Assembly: GCF_001545035.1 (NCBI RefSeq)
Contig: NZ_FCOJ02000002.1
Span: 62,001-126,000 of the forward strand
Direction: 5' to 3'
From: Caballeronia glebae
Lineage (GTDB): Bacteria > Pseudomonadota > Gammaproteobacteria > Burkholderiales > Burkholderiaceae
DNA: 64,000 nt
Below, in pieces: positions 54,623 to 64,000 of the stretch; the first letter of the stretch is position 1, and each line of letters begins with the position of its first letter. The translations under genes and the position numbers were made by a program. The notes under the pieces were generated by a model. The model was not told the DNA's origin. It ran no database searches and saw only the letters and a list, made by a program, of their open reading frames with translations.

Positions 54623-56089
54623 TCAGGCCGTTCCGCCAACCGTCATCTTCTCGATGCGCAACGTCGGCTGACCGACGCCCACCGGCACGCTCTGGCCTTC
54701 CTTGCCGCACACGCCAACGCCGCTATCCAGCGACATATCGTTGCCGATCATCGTCACGTACTTGAGCGATTCCGGGCCGCTGCCGATCAGCGTCGCGCCC
54801 TTCACCGGATACGTGATCTTGCCGTTCTCGATCATGTACGCCTCGGATGCCGAGAACACGAACTTGCCGTTGGTGATATCGACCTGACCGCCGCCGAAGT
54901 TCACCGCGTACAAGCCGTTCTTCACCGACGCGAGAATCTCGCGCGGGTCCTTGTCGCCGTTGAGCATGTACGTGTTGGTCATGCGCGGCATGGGCAGCGC
55001 GGCGTAGGATTCGCGGCGCGCGTTGCCCGTCACCGGCATCTTCATCAGGCGCGCGTTGAGCGAATCCTGAATGTAGCCCTTGAGAATGCCGTCTTCGATC
55101 AGCGTCGTGCATTGCGTCGGATTTCCTTCGTCGTCGATGTTGAGCGAGCCGCGCCGATTCGGCAGCGTGCCGTCATCGACCACGGTGACGCCCTTCGCCG
55201 CGACCTGCTCGCCGATACGTCCCGCGAACGCAGACGATCCCTTGCGGTTGAAATCGCCCTCCAGCCCGTGTCCGACCGCCTCGTGCAGCAACACGCCCGG
55301 CCAGCCCGGCCCGAGCACGACGGTCATCGCGCCGGCGGGAGCCGGGCGCGCTTCGAGATTGACGAGCGCGGCGTGCACGGCATCGTCGACGTACTTCTGC
55401 AGGATCGCGTCGGTGAAATAGCCGTAGTCGAAACGACCGCCGCCGCCGCCCGTGCCGATTTCGCGCCGGCCGTTCTGCTCGGCTATCACCGTCACCGATA
55501 CGCGCACGAGCGGGCGCACGTCGGCGGCAAGCGCGCCATCGCTGCGCGCGACGAGCACGACGTCGTATTCGCCGGCCATGCCAGCCATTACTTGCGTGAT
55601 GCGCGGATCTTTGGACCGCGCCATTTGCTCGACGCGTTCCAGCAGCTTCACCTTGGCCGTGGCGTCGAGCGAATGCAACGGGTCGGCGGCCAGATACAGA
55701 TCGCGGCCCGACACGCCCGTGAGCGTGCTCGCCGGCTTGACTTTATGCTTGCCGCCGCCCGCCTTGGCGATCGCGCGCGTGGCGATCGCGGCCTGACGGA
55801 TGGATTCCGGCGAGAGGTCGTCCGAGTAGGCGAACGCCGTGCGCTCACCGGACACGGCGCGCACGCCAACGCCCTGATCGATGCTGAAGCTGCCCGATTT
55901 GACGATGCCTTCTTCGAGACTCCACGCTTCGCTGCGCGTGGACTGGAAATACAGATCCGCGTAATCGACGCGATGCGTGAAAATTTCCGCCAGTGTGCGG
56001 ATGATCAGCCCTTCGTCGAGGCCGTAGGGCGTAAGCAAAACGTCCTTCGCCGTGGCCAGGTTGCGAATGCCGGGTTCGATGATGTTCAT
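54623..56089 (-). CDS. tldD: Metalloprotease TldD
   Basis: 488 residues, PmbA/TldD family length. The metal-binding HExxxH is at 269-274 in LLHEAVGHGLEGDF, and the downstream cysteine-rich end DSGVGVCGKEGQSVPVGVGQPTLRI is family-typical. In E. coli TldD works with TldE (PmbA) to process microcin and CcdA-like substrates; no pmbA is in this window. It lies 167 bases after the nitrilase-like gene on the same strand, and aroG with its own leader follows. Confidence 0.96.
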   Translation of the reverse strand: MNIIEPGIRNLATAKDVLLTPYGLDEGLIIRTLAEIFTHRVDYADLYFQSTRSEAWSLEEGIVKSGSFSIDQGVGVRAVSGERTAFAYSDDLSPESIRQAAIATRAIAKAGGGKHKVKPASTLTGVSGRDLYLAADPLHSLDATAKVKLLERVEQMARSKDPRITQVMAGMAGEYDVVLVARSDGALAADVRPLVRVSVTVIAEQNGRREIGTGGGGGRFDYGYFTDAILQKYVDDAVHAALVNLEARPAPAGAMTVVLGPGWPGVLLHEAVGHGLEGDFNRKGSSAFAGRIGEQVAAKGVTVVDDGTLPNRRGSLNIDDEGNPTQCTTLIEDGILKGYIQDSLNARLMKMPVTGNARRESYAALPMPRMTNTYMLNGDKDPREILASVKNGLYAVNFGGGQVDITNGKFVFSASEAYMIENGKITYPVKGATLIGSGPESLKYVTMIGNDMSLDSGVGVCGKEGQSVPVGVGQPTLRIEKMTVGGTA

Positions 56090-56211
56090 GCGGTGCCTAT
56101 TGCGTGTTCTGTGACGAGTTCGATGATATTTCAGACGAATTGCAGCCCATTCTACGGTCTGTTCGAGTCAGCTCATGTGCGGAGCAATACCCGCGTATTC
56201 AAGTCATCGGT

Positions 56212-56250
56212 CGGAATCGGTTGGAGTCGGTTGGAGTCGATTGGATTGGC
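56212..56250. repeat. Short tandem repeat of GTCGGTTGGA type
   Basis: Three to four imperfect copies of a 10-base unit just after the nitrilase-family stop codon. It looks like a slippage product. No function is proposed. Confidence 0.75.
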
Positions 56251-56256
56251 GCGCGA

Positions 56257-57087
56257 TCAAGCGATCACGCGATGTCGGTAAGCCGGCAAACTTTGTCGCA
56301 CGGCGGCGATGCGTTGCAGATCGATGCCGCCGATCACGACGCCCGGTCCTTCTTCCTTCACGTCGACGATTTCGCCCCACGGATCGATTAGCATGCTGTG
56401 ACCCCACGTGCGTCGTCCGTTCTCGTGGTTGCCGCCTTGCGCCGCCGCGAGCACGTAGCACTGGTTCTCGACGGCGCGCGCCTTGAGCAGCGTCTCCCAG
56501 TGCGCGCGGCCGGTGGTGTAAGTGAACGCGGATGGCACGACCATCAGCGCGCAATCGCCGAGCTTCCGGTACAACTCCGGAAAGCGCAGGTCATAGCACA
56601 CCGACAATCCCACGCGTCCGAACGGCGCTTCGAAGGTTCGCACGTCGCTTCCCGGACAAATGGTGCGCGCTTCGTCGAACGATTCCTCGCCCTTTTCGAA
56701 ATTGAACAGATGAATCTTGTCGTAGCGCGCGACCTGCTTGCCGGCCGGGTCGAAGACGAGCGTCGTATTCAGCACGCGCTCCGGTTCCGGCGACTGCAAC
56801 GGCAGCGTCCCGCCGATGATCCATACGCCGTGCTCGCGCGCCGCATCGGAAAGAAATTGCTGAATGGGGCCGACGCCAGGCGTTTCGCGGATCGCGAGCT
56901 TGTCGGTGTCCTTGAAGCCCATGTAGCAGAAATATTCGGGCAGGAGCACGAGCCGCGCGCCGCTGCGTGCGGCTCCGGCGATGAGGCGGCCGGCGTCCGC
57001 GAGATTCCGGTCGCGCTCCGGCGTGCTGACCATTTGCAGCGCGGCGACCTGAAACGGGGCCGCGCTTTCGCTCGATCTTTCGCTCAT
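56257..57087 (-). CDS. Carbon-nitrogen hydrolase, Nit1 type (deaminated glutathione amidase-like)
   Basis: 276 residues from ATG 57087 (MSERSSESAAPFQVAALQMV). The nitrilase triad is Glu51 (LLPEYFCYMG), Lys124 (RYDKIHLFNF) and Cys164 (LSVCYDLRFPELY). Family knowledge for the Nit1/YbeM branch points to repair of deaminated glutathione. It lies between yhdP (55 bases upstream) and tldD, a gene order common in beta-proteobacteria. The open frame extending into yhdP is rejected. Confidence 0.92.
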   Translation of the reverse strand: MSERSSESAAPFQVAALQMVSTPERDRNLADAGRLIAGAARSGARLVLLPEYFCYMGFKDTDKLAIRETPGVGPIQQFLSDAAREHGVWIIGGTLPLQSPEPERVLNTTLVFDPAGKQVARYDKIHLFNFEKGEESFDEARTICPGSDVRTFEAPFGRVGLSVCYDLRFPELYRKLGDCALMVVPSAFTYTTGRAHWETLLKARAVENQCYVLAAAQGGNHENGRRTWGHSMLIDPWGEIVDVKEEGPGVVIGGIDLQRIAAVRQSLPAYRHRVIA

Positions 57088-57142
57088 GTCTCTGTGCGCT
57101 GTTAAAAAAGGGGACGAAAACGGCGCCGCCGGACGCCCGTTT

Positions 57143-60100
57143 TCAGCGGGCAGCGGCCGGAGCCACGGCGGCGGCGGGTGTTTCGATCTTACCCTGATCG
57201 CCATGGAGACGCTGGACGACGGGTTTGCTCCACGAGCCGGTGATCGAGTAGTCGACCGCGAAAGCCTTTTGAATCGACGCCGACAGCGCGAGGTCCGCCG
57301 CGAGCGCTCCAAGGCCGAGCAGCGGATTGATCACCGCCGCGCCCAGCGCAACCGCGCCCGCGCCGACGGTCGGGATCACCTTCACGTGCAGGTTCTGGGT
57401 CTGCTTCGGCATATCGACGACGCCCTGCATCTGCACGCGCGCGGGCGAAGTGACCATCAGGAAGTCGTCCGTACGGCTGATGCCATCGACGATCTTCGCA
57501 TTGCCCGTGATCTTCTCGAACGGCAAGCCTTTGCCGACGACGTCCTCGAAATGCAGCGTCATCAGGCTCGCGAGACTGCGCAGGCTGAAGATGCCGAGCA
57601 ACTTCGCCGCGCCCGGCGCACGCAGAATCTGCCCGTGACGCAGATCGACGGCGACGTTGCCGTCGAGCGTGTTCACGTCGACGTTGGTCGGGCCGCCGTT
57701 CCACGCCGCGTGGCCCGACACCGTGCCGCTGCCCGAATTGACGACGTGCGGCGCGCCGAAGCGATCGATGAGCTGGCCGCCGTTCTTCACGTCGAGCTTG
57801 AAATCCAGCGACGTGCGGCGCGCAATGCCGTCGTCGGTGTCGTAGGGCATCGTCTCGGCAAGCGTGGCCTGCACGACGCCGCCCGGCAGCGTGCGCCACG
57901 TCGCGTTCGCGGTGAGCGTCGCGTCGGCGTTCGCGAGTTCGAGTTTGTCGAGCGTCCAGATCGGCTCGTCGGCGATCACTTCGTTGTGCGCGTCGACTTC
58001 GAGCCGGCCGAGGCTGTGATCGCGAAGCACGAGATCGTTCACGATGAGATCGATCGTCGGCATGTTGCGCGGCGGCTTGCGCACGACCTTGCCGACGAGA
58101 TCGTTCTCCGTCTTATCCGGAATCACGACCTTCGCGAAGCGCGCCTGCAACGCGCCCGGACTTTCCTTCGTCGCGCCGGGCGTCCACGAGACATAGCCCG
58201 ACACCTGATTCGACGCGACATTCGCCTGCCACTTGCCGTCCCGGTCCTGTCCTTCCTGGCTCGCGCCGATCACGACGTTCTCCCAGCGCCGGTCGAGCAG
58301 CTTGAGCGTCGTGAAGTGGATCGCCGCGCGCGTCGGGATGAACTGCCTCACGTTCTCGCTCATCGGCGGACGCGGCATGTTCACGGCAGTCGGCGACTCG
58401 GGCGCTGCGGCGCTGATCTCGGCGAAGGTCTTGCGCCAGGCGTCGGCATCGAGCTCGTTCAGATCGGCTACCGCGCTCACGCCTTCGGCCGGCAAATCCG
58501 CCGGCTTGTTCAGGCCGATCGCGCCGCGCACGACTTTCACGCGCGCGCGCATGTTCATCGGCTCGGCAGGGTTCTGCGGATCGATCTTCACCTGAGCCCG
58601 GCCGATCTGCTGAAACACGTAATGCGCCGCCACCGGCCCGAAGTTCAACCGCGCGTCATGCAGATCCGGCGCGCCGCCGGTCGCGGGCTGGAAGCTGAAC
58701 GAGAAGGGCATCGGCGTGCCTTGCGTCTTGCCGAACGGCGCGGGCAGATCGATGCCGAGTCCCGTCAGATCCGAACTCGCCTGCACGTTCGGCAATGCGT
58801 TCTTCACGCCGCGCACGTGCAGCTCGTAAGGCGCGGTGCCCTCGATGCGTTTCATGAACGCCGCGACCTGCGGCGTGATTCGCTTGTTGAGCCGCCCGGC
58901 GGCGTCCGCGCCGATGCGCCCGTTCACGTCGATCGCATAGCTGCCGTCCGGTTGCACGCCGCCTTTGGCGCGCACGTCGCCGCCGAGCAGTTGCGCTTCG
59001 ATGCCATCGAGCGTGACGGTTTTCGCGGCGAAGTCGGCGCGGCCGCGCAGATGCGTGAGCGGCGGCAAATTGCCGTACGCGACTTCGTTGCCGGCGAAGG
59101 TGAGCGAGCCTTTGTATTCGGGCTTGATCGGCGGCTGCGGCGCGGGCGGCCGATAACGCGGAATGCCGAGCGTGAGCGCGAGCGCGGCGTCGCCCTTCGC
59201 GTCGATCTTGCGCGTCGCGTGCTTGGCCATCAGGCCGAGCGAGCTGTCGTCGACGTATTGCAGCATGTCGGCGAGCGGGCCGCGCGCCTTGCCGTCGATC
59301 CACAACTTGGTCTCGCGATTGCCCGTATCGTCGATGCGCCCGACAACCTTCGAGACCTTCACGCCACGGTAATGACCCTTGTCGATATCGAAGCCGAGCT
59401 TGTTCTGCGCGAGCGTGAACGTGCCGTTGATGCCCTCGAACGCCGGCCAGAAGTTCGGCAGGCCGTTGGCCATCTTGCGCGGCGGAAACGGCGTCGGATC
59501 GAACTTGCCGCCCGTGAACGGCGTCTCGATGCGGAAGATGCCCGCATCGGGAAACTTCGCGTAAGGGAAGCGCGTGAGATCGCCGTGCACCTCGATCGTC
59601 CCGTTCTTCGCGACGCCCGCCTGCAGCGCATGACCGAGATAGACACGCACGCGCTCGTTGAGGCTCGTCGGCAGATAGCGCACGAGGCTCGTCACCTTCA
59701 GATGCGCGACCTTCGCCTTCAGATCGAGATTGCCGCGCCCGTGGCCCTGGTTCCAGTAGTCGGCGGTGGCTTCGCCTTCTGCGTCCGCGTTCTTCACGCG
59801 CAACGATTCCAGATGGATCGCGAACGCGCGGCGCAGTTCGCCCGGCGCGATCGCGTCCGCGACGCTCCAGCGCGCGCGCCCCGCCAGCGAATCGAAGGTG
59901 AGACGCGGATCGTCGAACGCGCCGGGAATGATCACGGCCGCGTTCTTCGTGTCGATCGCGATGTTGCCGCCTTTCTCGTTCGCGTCGACGCTGCCCCACA
60001 GATTCTCGACGCCCGGAATGCCCGCGCGCGGATGATTGTTGATCGTGAGCCCGGGCGGCGGCTCCTGCGCCTGCACGCTCAGGCCGTCGAGGTTGCCCTT

Positions 60101-61459
60101 GAACGCATAGTGCAGAACCGGCGCGTCGCCCTTCTTGCGTTGCCGCTGCGCTTCTTCTTCGGTCTTCGGCGCGGCGCGCTCACTGAAGATCGTGTAATCC
60201 GAAACCTGGCCGCGCGGATTGAAGCGCACGAGCTCCTTGAGGATCGTCGCGGGCAGCGGCAACGCGCGCGCGAATTCCGCGAGGATGCCGATATCGACGG
60301 TGTCGCCCGTCAGCCGCAACAGTTGCCCGTTACCGACCGAAGGCACCCTGTACATGCCCGTGAACGAACGCAACGTGAGCAGCCGCGCGACCGGCGTGCC
60401 GTCGTCGAGCGGCAACTGCCCCAGCTCCGTGTGCAGATCGCGCAATTCGAGCGTGTACTCGGTGTCTTTCTTGTCGATGCTCCAGTTGAAGCGCGTGATC
60501 GGCAGATCGAGGCGCGGCTGCGTCGCGCGCACGCGCAGCGCGACGTTCGCCCCGGTCAAGTCGCCGGTCGCGTTCTGAAGTTGGCCGCCCGCGAAGTTCA
60601 GCCAGATCAGATTGTTGATGCGGCCGCTGAACATCTGAAACGGCAGCTTCACGTAGCGCGCCAGGGTCGGCAGATCGACGGGACCGGTCGACACGTAAAG
60701 GCGGCCGGTCCAGTTCGCGGGCGCGCCCATCGCGGAGAAGGGCCGATGATGGAAGTCCGCGCGCAAGTCGAGCGGACCGTGCAGCACGTCGCCGTCGGCG
60801 GGCGCCTTGAGCGCGAGCCGATGGCGCGTGCCGTCGTTGATGATCGCGAGATGCAGGCGCTTGAACGCGATCTCGGGCGCGGCGCGTTGCGCGTCGCGCC
60901 AGCGCAGCGTGCCGTCACGCAGAAGAATGTGGTCCTGGCCGACCAGCCAGGTCGTGAATGCATTCGATCCCGTGCGATGCGTGGGAATCGGCACGCCCGC
61001 GACGGACAGCGCGCCGTCGGCGTTGCGCGCGACGATCACGTCGGGTCCGTCTACGGTCAGGTCCGCGAGCTTGGGCCGCAGATGCAGCAGCGACGCCCAT
61101 GCGATGCTCGCGCTCGCGTGCGGCACGGCGAGGCCCGGCGCACCGTCGGCGGCGTCGATGCGCAAATTGTCGATATCGATTGTCGGCGAGAGCCCGGACC
61201 ATCGCGCGGAAATCCTGCCGATGCGCAATTGCGCGTGAATCTGCGATGAGACGAGTTGCTCGATGCGCGGCCGGAACGAATCGACCTGCGGCATGACGAT
61301 GTAGCGCAGGCCCACATACACGCCCGCCACCGCGAAATACGCGATGGCCGCAATGACGAGAACAATTTTGAAAACGCGTGAAAGCACGCGCTCGGCGTTG
61401 CCGCTGGGCTGTGCTTGTCCAACTTCGGTCGGGTCGACGGATCGTCTGCTGTCGGACAT
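57143..61459 (-). CDS. yhdP: YhdP family AsmA-like envelope protein
   Basis: 1438 residues. One N-terminal membrane helix (VFKIVLVIAAIAYFAVAGVYVGLRY, about 29-53) anchors a very long periplasmic part. Residues 60-240 contain the AsmA-like opening (RIGRISARWSGLSPTIDIDNLRI). The C-terminal TIGR02099-type region has NLHVKVIPTVGAGAVALGAAVINPLLGLGALAADL near 1370-1404. AsmA-like proteins such as YhdP form beta-groove bridges that carry phospholipid to the outer membrane. It is first in the yhdP-nit-tldD run and divergent from glnE. Confidence 0.94.
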   Translation of the reverse strand: MSDSRRSVDPTEVGQAQPSGNAERVLSRVFKIVLVIAAIAYFAVAGVYVGLRYIVMPQVDSFRPRIEQLVSSQIHAQLRIGRISARWSGLSPTIDIDNLRIDAADGAPGLAVPHASASIAWASLLHLRPKLADLTVDGPDVIVARNADGALSVAGVPIPTHRTGSNAFTTWLVGQDHILLRDGTLRWRDAQRAAPEIAFKRLHLAIINDGTRHRLALKAPADGDVLHGPLDLRADFHHRPFSAMGAPANWTGRLYVSTGPVDLPTLARYVKLPFQMFSGRINNLIWLNFAGGQLQNATGDLTGANVALRVRATQPRLDLPITRFNWSIDKKDTEYTLELRDLHTELGQLPLDDGTPVARLLTLRSFTGMYRVPSVGNGQLLRLTGDTVDIGILAEFARALPLPATILKELVRFNPRGQVSDYTIFSERAAPKTEEEAQRQRKKGDAPVLHYAFKGNLDGLSVQAQEPPPGLTINNHPRAGIPGVENLWGSVDANEKGGNIAIDTKNAAVIIPGAFDDPRLTFDSLAGRARWSVADAIAPGELRRAFAIHLESLRVKNADAEGEATADYWNQGHGRGNLDLKAKVAHLKVTSLVRYLPTSLNERVRVYLGHALQAGVAKNGTIEVHGDLTRFPYAKFPDAGIFRIETPFTGGKFDPTPFPPRKMANGLPNFWPAFEGINGTFTLAQNKLGFDIDKGHYRGVKVSKVVGRIDDTGNRETKLWIDGKARGPLADMLQYVDDSSLGLMAKHATRKIDAKGDAALALTLGIPRYRPPAPQPPIKPEYKGSLTFAGNEVAYGNLPPLTHLRGRADFAAKTVTLDGIEAQLLGGDVRAKGGVQPDGSYAIDVNGRIGADAAGRLNKRITPQVAAFMKRIEGTAPYELHVRGVKNALPNVQASSDLTGLGIDLPAPFGKTQGTPMPFSFSFQPATGGAPDLHDARLNFGPVAAHYVFQQIGRAQVKIDPQNPAEPMNMRARVKVVRGAIGLNKPADLPAEGVSAVADLNELDADAWRKTFAEISAAAPESPTAVNMPRPPMSENVRQFIPTRAAIHFTTLKLLDRRWENVVIGASQEGQDRDGKWQANVASNQVSGYVSWTPGATKESPGALQARFAKVVIPDKTENDLVGKVVRKPPRNMPTIDLIVNDLVLRDHSLGRLEVDAHNEVIADEPIWTLDKLELANADATLTANATWRTLPGGVVQATLAETMPYDTDDGIARRTSLDFKLDVKNGGQLIDRFGAPHVVNSGSGTVSGHAAWNGGPTNVDVNTLDGNVAVDLRHGQILRAPGAAKLLGIFSLRSLASLMTLHFEDVVGKGLPFEKITGNAKIVDGISRTDDFLMVTSPARVQMQGVVDMPKQTQNLHVKVIPTVGAGAVALGAAVINPLLGLGALAADLALSASIQKAFAVDYSITGSWSKPVVQRLHGDQGKIETPAAAVAPAAAR

Positions 61460-61621
61460 GCTGCTGCTGTTCGGCGATATGGTAGTTTTGCGTGTTTAAC
61501 GCTGAAATGTAACACGGGCATAGCGGCGACGGCCGCTGCCTGCGCACTCGTGAACGCTCGCGAAGCCGCGCCTGGCAAGACTTGCGGCGCGGTGTTATAC
61601 CGCGATGCCATTCAGGAAGCA

Positions 61622-61645
61622 ATGAGCGAACCCAACCTTTCATGA
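61622..61645 (+). CDS. Possible seven-codon upstream ORF overlapping glnE
   Basis: ATG 61622 follows AGGAAGCA and reads MSEPNLS to a TGA at 61643-61645. That TGA overlaps the glnE start codon as ATGA. The glnE ATG itself has no good ribosome site, so this small ORF could deliver ribosomes to it by coupling. It is too short for certainty. Confidence 0.4.
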   Translation: MSEPNLS

Positions 61646-64000
61646 CCGAAGCCACTCTTCTCAGTTCCGATTATTCCAACTATGCGGCGCGCGCGTACTC
61701 GGCGCGTCCCGAACTGGCGTCGAATGTCGCGCAGTGGGCGCGGTCTCGCATCACGCGCGCATGGATCGAGGCGCGACTCGACGCGCACTGCACGCCGTGC
61801 ACCGAAAACGGCGTGCTCGACGAAGCCGCGCTCAAGACCGCGTTGCGCCGCCTGCGAGGCGACGTGTTCTGCACGGTGATGGAACGCGATCTCGCGGGCG
61901 CGGCCGATGTCGCCGAAGTCACCGGCGCGATGACCGATCTCGCCGAAGTCACGGTGCAGCGCGCGCTGGCGGTGCTGTCGGCGGATCTCGAAGCGCTCTT
62001 CGGCGAGCCGCGCGGGCCGGACGGCGAGCGGCTCACGCTCGGCGTCGTCGGCATGGGCAAGCTGGGCGGGCGCGAGCTGAACGCATCGTCGGATATCGAT
62101 CTGATCTTCGTCTATGAAGAGGACGGCGAAACCTCCGGCGGCACGCGCTCGGCGCTCACGACACAGGAATTCTTCACACGGCTCGGCAGACGGCTGATCG
62201 GCGCGCTCGCGGAGATCACGCAGGACGGCTACGTGTTTCGCGTCGACATGCGGCTGCGTCCCAATGGCGATTCCGGTCCGCTCGTCTGCAGTCTCGGCAT
62301 GCTCGAAGAGTATTTCTACGTGCAGGGCCGCGAATGGGAGCGCTACGCGTGGATCAAGGGCCGGCTCGTTTCGGAGACGCGCAGCGATTCCGCGAAGCGC
62401 CTCGCGAAGCAACTCGAAGCCATCGCGACGCCGTTCATCTACCGGCGCTATCTCGATTATGGCGTGATCGCCGCGATCCGCTCGCTGCATCTGCAGATTC
62501 GGCAGGAAGCGCGGCGGCGCGCGTCGATGCGCCCCGACAAAGCCGACGACATCAAGCTCGGTCGCGGTGGCATTCGCGAGATCGAGTTCAGTGCGCAAGT
62601 TTTTCAATTGATTCGCGGCGGTCAGGCAGCGGATTTCCGTATTCGTCCGACGCTCGCGGTGCTCGAACGCGCCGCCGCGCACGGTCTGCTCGCGCCCAAC
62701 GTGTGCACGGCGCTCTCCGATGCGTATCTGTTTTTGCGCACGGTCGAGCATCGGCTGCAGTACCGCAACGATGCGCAGACGCACGCGATGCCCGTCGCCG
62801 ACGACGAGCGCGCGCTGCTCGCGACATCGCTCGGCTTCGCGGACTATGCCGCGCTGATGAAAACGCTCGACGCGCACCGCGAGCTCGTCGAGCAGCAGTT
62901 CGACGCGATCTTCGCCGACAAGGTGAGCGGGCAGGGCGGCTGCGGCGTCGCGGAAGATTCGGCAGCGTCGTGGATCTGGAGCAGCGCGCTCGCCGACGAT
63001 TCCGCGCAGGAAGAACTCGCCGCGCGCCTCGCGGAACTCGGCTTCGCGGACCCGGCGCCGGTGCTTTCCCGTCTCACGGGCGTGTGGAATTCCGCGCGTT
63101 ACGCCGGCTTGCCTTCGCAAAGCCGCGAGCGCTTCGATATCGTCGCGCAACGGGCGCTCGAAGCGGTCCGGTCCGTCGATGCGCCGCGACGCGCCGACAC
63201 CATCACGCGGCTTTTCGATCTGCTCGAAGCCATTGGCAAACGCGGCGCGTATCTCGCGCTCCTGACCGAATATCCGGCGGCGCTCGCCCGCGTGCTGTCG
63301 GTGTTGTCGGGATCGCGCTGGGCGGCGGGCTATCTGATTCGCCACCCGCAATTGCTCGATGAATTGCTCGACGACGAAGCCATCGCCAGCCCGTTCGACT
63401 GGGCCGCGTTCAAGCGCTCGCTGATCGCGCGTCTCGACGCCGCGGAGGACGTCGAACATCAGATGGATCTGTTGCGCCACGCGCATCAGGCGGAAGTGTT
63501 CCGCATTCTGCTGATCGATCTCGCCGGCCACTTGACGGTCGAGCACGTGAGCGACCGGCTGTCCGAACTCGCCGACGCCGTGCTCGACGTCACCGTGCAG
63601 ACCGTGTGGAAGCAGTTCCCGAAGCGGCATCGCGAGACGCCGCGCTTTTCGGTCATCGCGTACGGAAAGCTCGGCGGCAAGGAACTGGGCTACGCGTCGG
63701 ACCTCGATCTCATTTTTCTCTACGACGATGCCGACGACGCGGCCTCCGACATCTACGCGATGTTCACGCGCCGCCTCATAACGTGGCTCACGTCGGCAAC
63801 GGGCGCGGGCACGCTCTTCGATGTCGACTTGCGTCTGCGGCCGAACGGGGAATCGGGCCTGCTCGTGACCGACCTCGAAACGTTTCGCCGCTATCAGATT
63901 CGCGAAGGCGACGCGGCGAACACCGCATGGGTCTGGGAGCATCAGGCGCTTTCGCGGGCGCGCTACAGCGCGGGCGATGCCGAAATCGGCGCGGAGTTCG
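61642..64000 (+). CDS. glnE: Bifunctional glutamine synthetase adenylyltransferase/deadenylase (partial)
   Basis: The first 786 residues are in the window; the C-terminal end is cut off. The N-terminal nucleotidyltransferase domain (deadenylase) has GMGKLGGREL at 137-146 and DID at 151-153. A second, adenylyltransferase copy begins near 674 with YGKLGGKELGYASDLDLIFLY. Helical PII-responsive regions lie between (IREIEFSAQVFQLIRGG near 313-329). GlnE switches glutamine synthetase off and on according to nitrogen status. ATG 61642 overlaps a short upstream ORF. It is divergent from yhdP. Confidence 0.96.
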   Translation, partial: MTEATLLSSDYSNYAARAYSARPELASNVAQWARSRITRAWIEARLDAHCTPCTENGVLDEAALKTALRRLRGDVFCTVMERDLAGAADVAEVTGAMTDLAEVTVQRALAVLSADLEALFGEPRGPDGERLTLGVVGMGKLGGRELNASSDIDLIFVYEEDGETSGGTRSALTTQEFFTRLGRRLIGALAEITQDGYVFRVDMRLRPNGDSGPLVCSLGMLEEYFYVQGREWERYAWIKGRLVSETRSDSAKRLAKQLEAIATPFIYRRYLDYGVIAAIRSLHLQIRQEARRRASMRPDKADDIKLGRGGIREIEFSAQVFQLIRGGQAADFRIRPTLAVLERAAAHGLLAPNVCTALSDAYLFLRTVEHRLQYRNDAQTHAMPVADDERALLATSLGFADYAALMKTLDAHRELVEQQFDAIFADKVSGQGGCGVAEDSAASWIWSSALADDSAQEELAARLAELGFADPAPVLSRLTGVWNSARYAGLPSQSRERFDIVAQRALEAVRSVDAPRRADTITRLFDLLEAIGKRGAYLALLTEYPAALARVLSVLSGSRWAAGYLIRHPQLLDELLDDEAIASPFDWAAFKRSLIARLDAAEDVEHQMDLLRHAHQAEVFRILLIDLAGHLTVEHVSDRLSELADAVLDVTVQTVWKQFPKRHRETPRFSVIAYGKLGGKELGYASDLDLIFLYDDADDAASDIYAMFTRRLITWLTSATGAGTLFDVDLRLRPNGESGLLVTDLETFRRYQIREGDAANTAWVWEHQALSRARYSAGDAEIGAEF

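Noticed and set aside
57086..61249. A 1387-codon open frame on the plus strand opposite yhdP
   Set aside because: It mirrors the codon bias of yhdP, is extremely rich in Arg, Ala and Val, and has no domain, ribosome site or hydrophobic segment. It is a shadow frame of a high-GC gene.
61612..63942. A 776-codon open frame opposite glnE
   Set aside because: The plus strand encodes GlnE with all catalytic motifs; the opposite frame is an Arg-rich shadow.

Overview
The window is about 64 kb of GC-rich chromosomal core sequence from a member of the Burkholderiaceae. Caballeronia or Paraburkholderia fits best; I infer this from protein character, codon use and conserved gene order, not from a database search. 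Several neighbourhoods are typical of beta-proteobacterial chromosomes: dusB-fis-purH-ruvCAB, queA-tgt-yajC-secDF, recG-oxyR, yhdP-nit-tldD-aroG beside glnE, and glcDEF-yggS-proC. I see no insertion sequence, prophage, CRISPR array, tRNA or rRNA.

Layout. 1-1.4 kb: the end of pyrC, a DUF3025 gene and the RNase P RNA. 1.4-3.3 kb: an OsmC-family gene, a long intergenic region with a candidate small RNA, then rplM-rpsI. 3.5-7.9 kb: erpA, anmK, tyrS-dtd-histidine phosphatase. 7.8-17.4 kb (minus strand): THUMP methyltransferase, pepP, ubiH, dusB-fis, purH, ruvC-ruvA-ruvB. 17.4-17.9 kb: a small AT-rich islet with one membrane protein. 17.9-20.8 kb: the three-gene pnt transhydrogenase. 21-24.3 kb: nudJ-mnmA, a TetR regulator with three matching operator-like palindromes, and a GST. 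24.5-28.2 kb: the pqiA-pqiA-pqiB-pqiC envelope transport operon. 28.6-30.5 kb: cytochrome b561 and two YceI proteins. 30.6-36.6 kb: queA-tgt-yajC-secD-secF. 36.7-42.6 kb: recG, oxyR, a catalase unit with two very small ORFs, and dps. 42.8-45.2 kb: ubiA and an orphan two-domain methyltransferase. 45.2-52.3 kb: FAD oxidase-glcD-glcE-glcF-yggS-proC. 52.6-54.5 kb: a cobalamin adenosyltransferase and aroG with its leader. 54.6-64 kb: yhdP-nit-tldD and the divergent glnE, which runs off the end.

Two regulatory elements stand out. Upstream of aroG (DAHP synthase, first step of aromatic amino acid synthesis) is a complete transcription attenuator. It has a sigma70-like promoter, a 26-codon leader peptide containing Phe-Tyr-Phe-Tyr-Phe-Phe-Trp, and four alternating complementary segments that end in a terminator with eight U. 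Upstream of rplM is a candidate RNA of about 61 nt, with its own promoter and terminator, whose hairpin loop carries CCTCCTTT, the same as the anti-Shine-Dalgarno tail of 16S rRNA.

Functional themes are translation and ribosome modification (rplM, rpsI, tyrS, dtd, mnmA, tgt, queA, dusB, rnpB), recombination (ruvABC, recG), oxidative stress (oxyR, katA, dps, OsmC, YceI, GST), envelope transport (pqiABC, yhdP, secDF-yajC), ubiquinone synthesis (ubiA, ubiH), glycolate oxidation (glcDEF) and nitrogen control (glnE).
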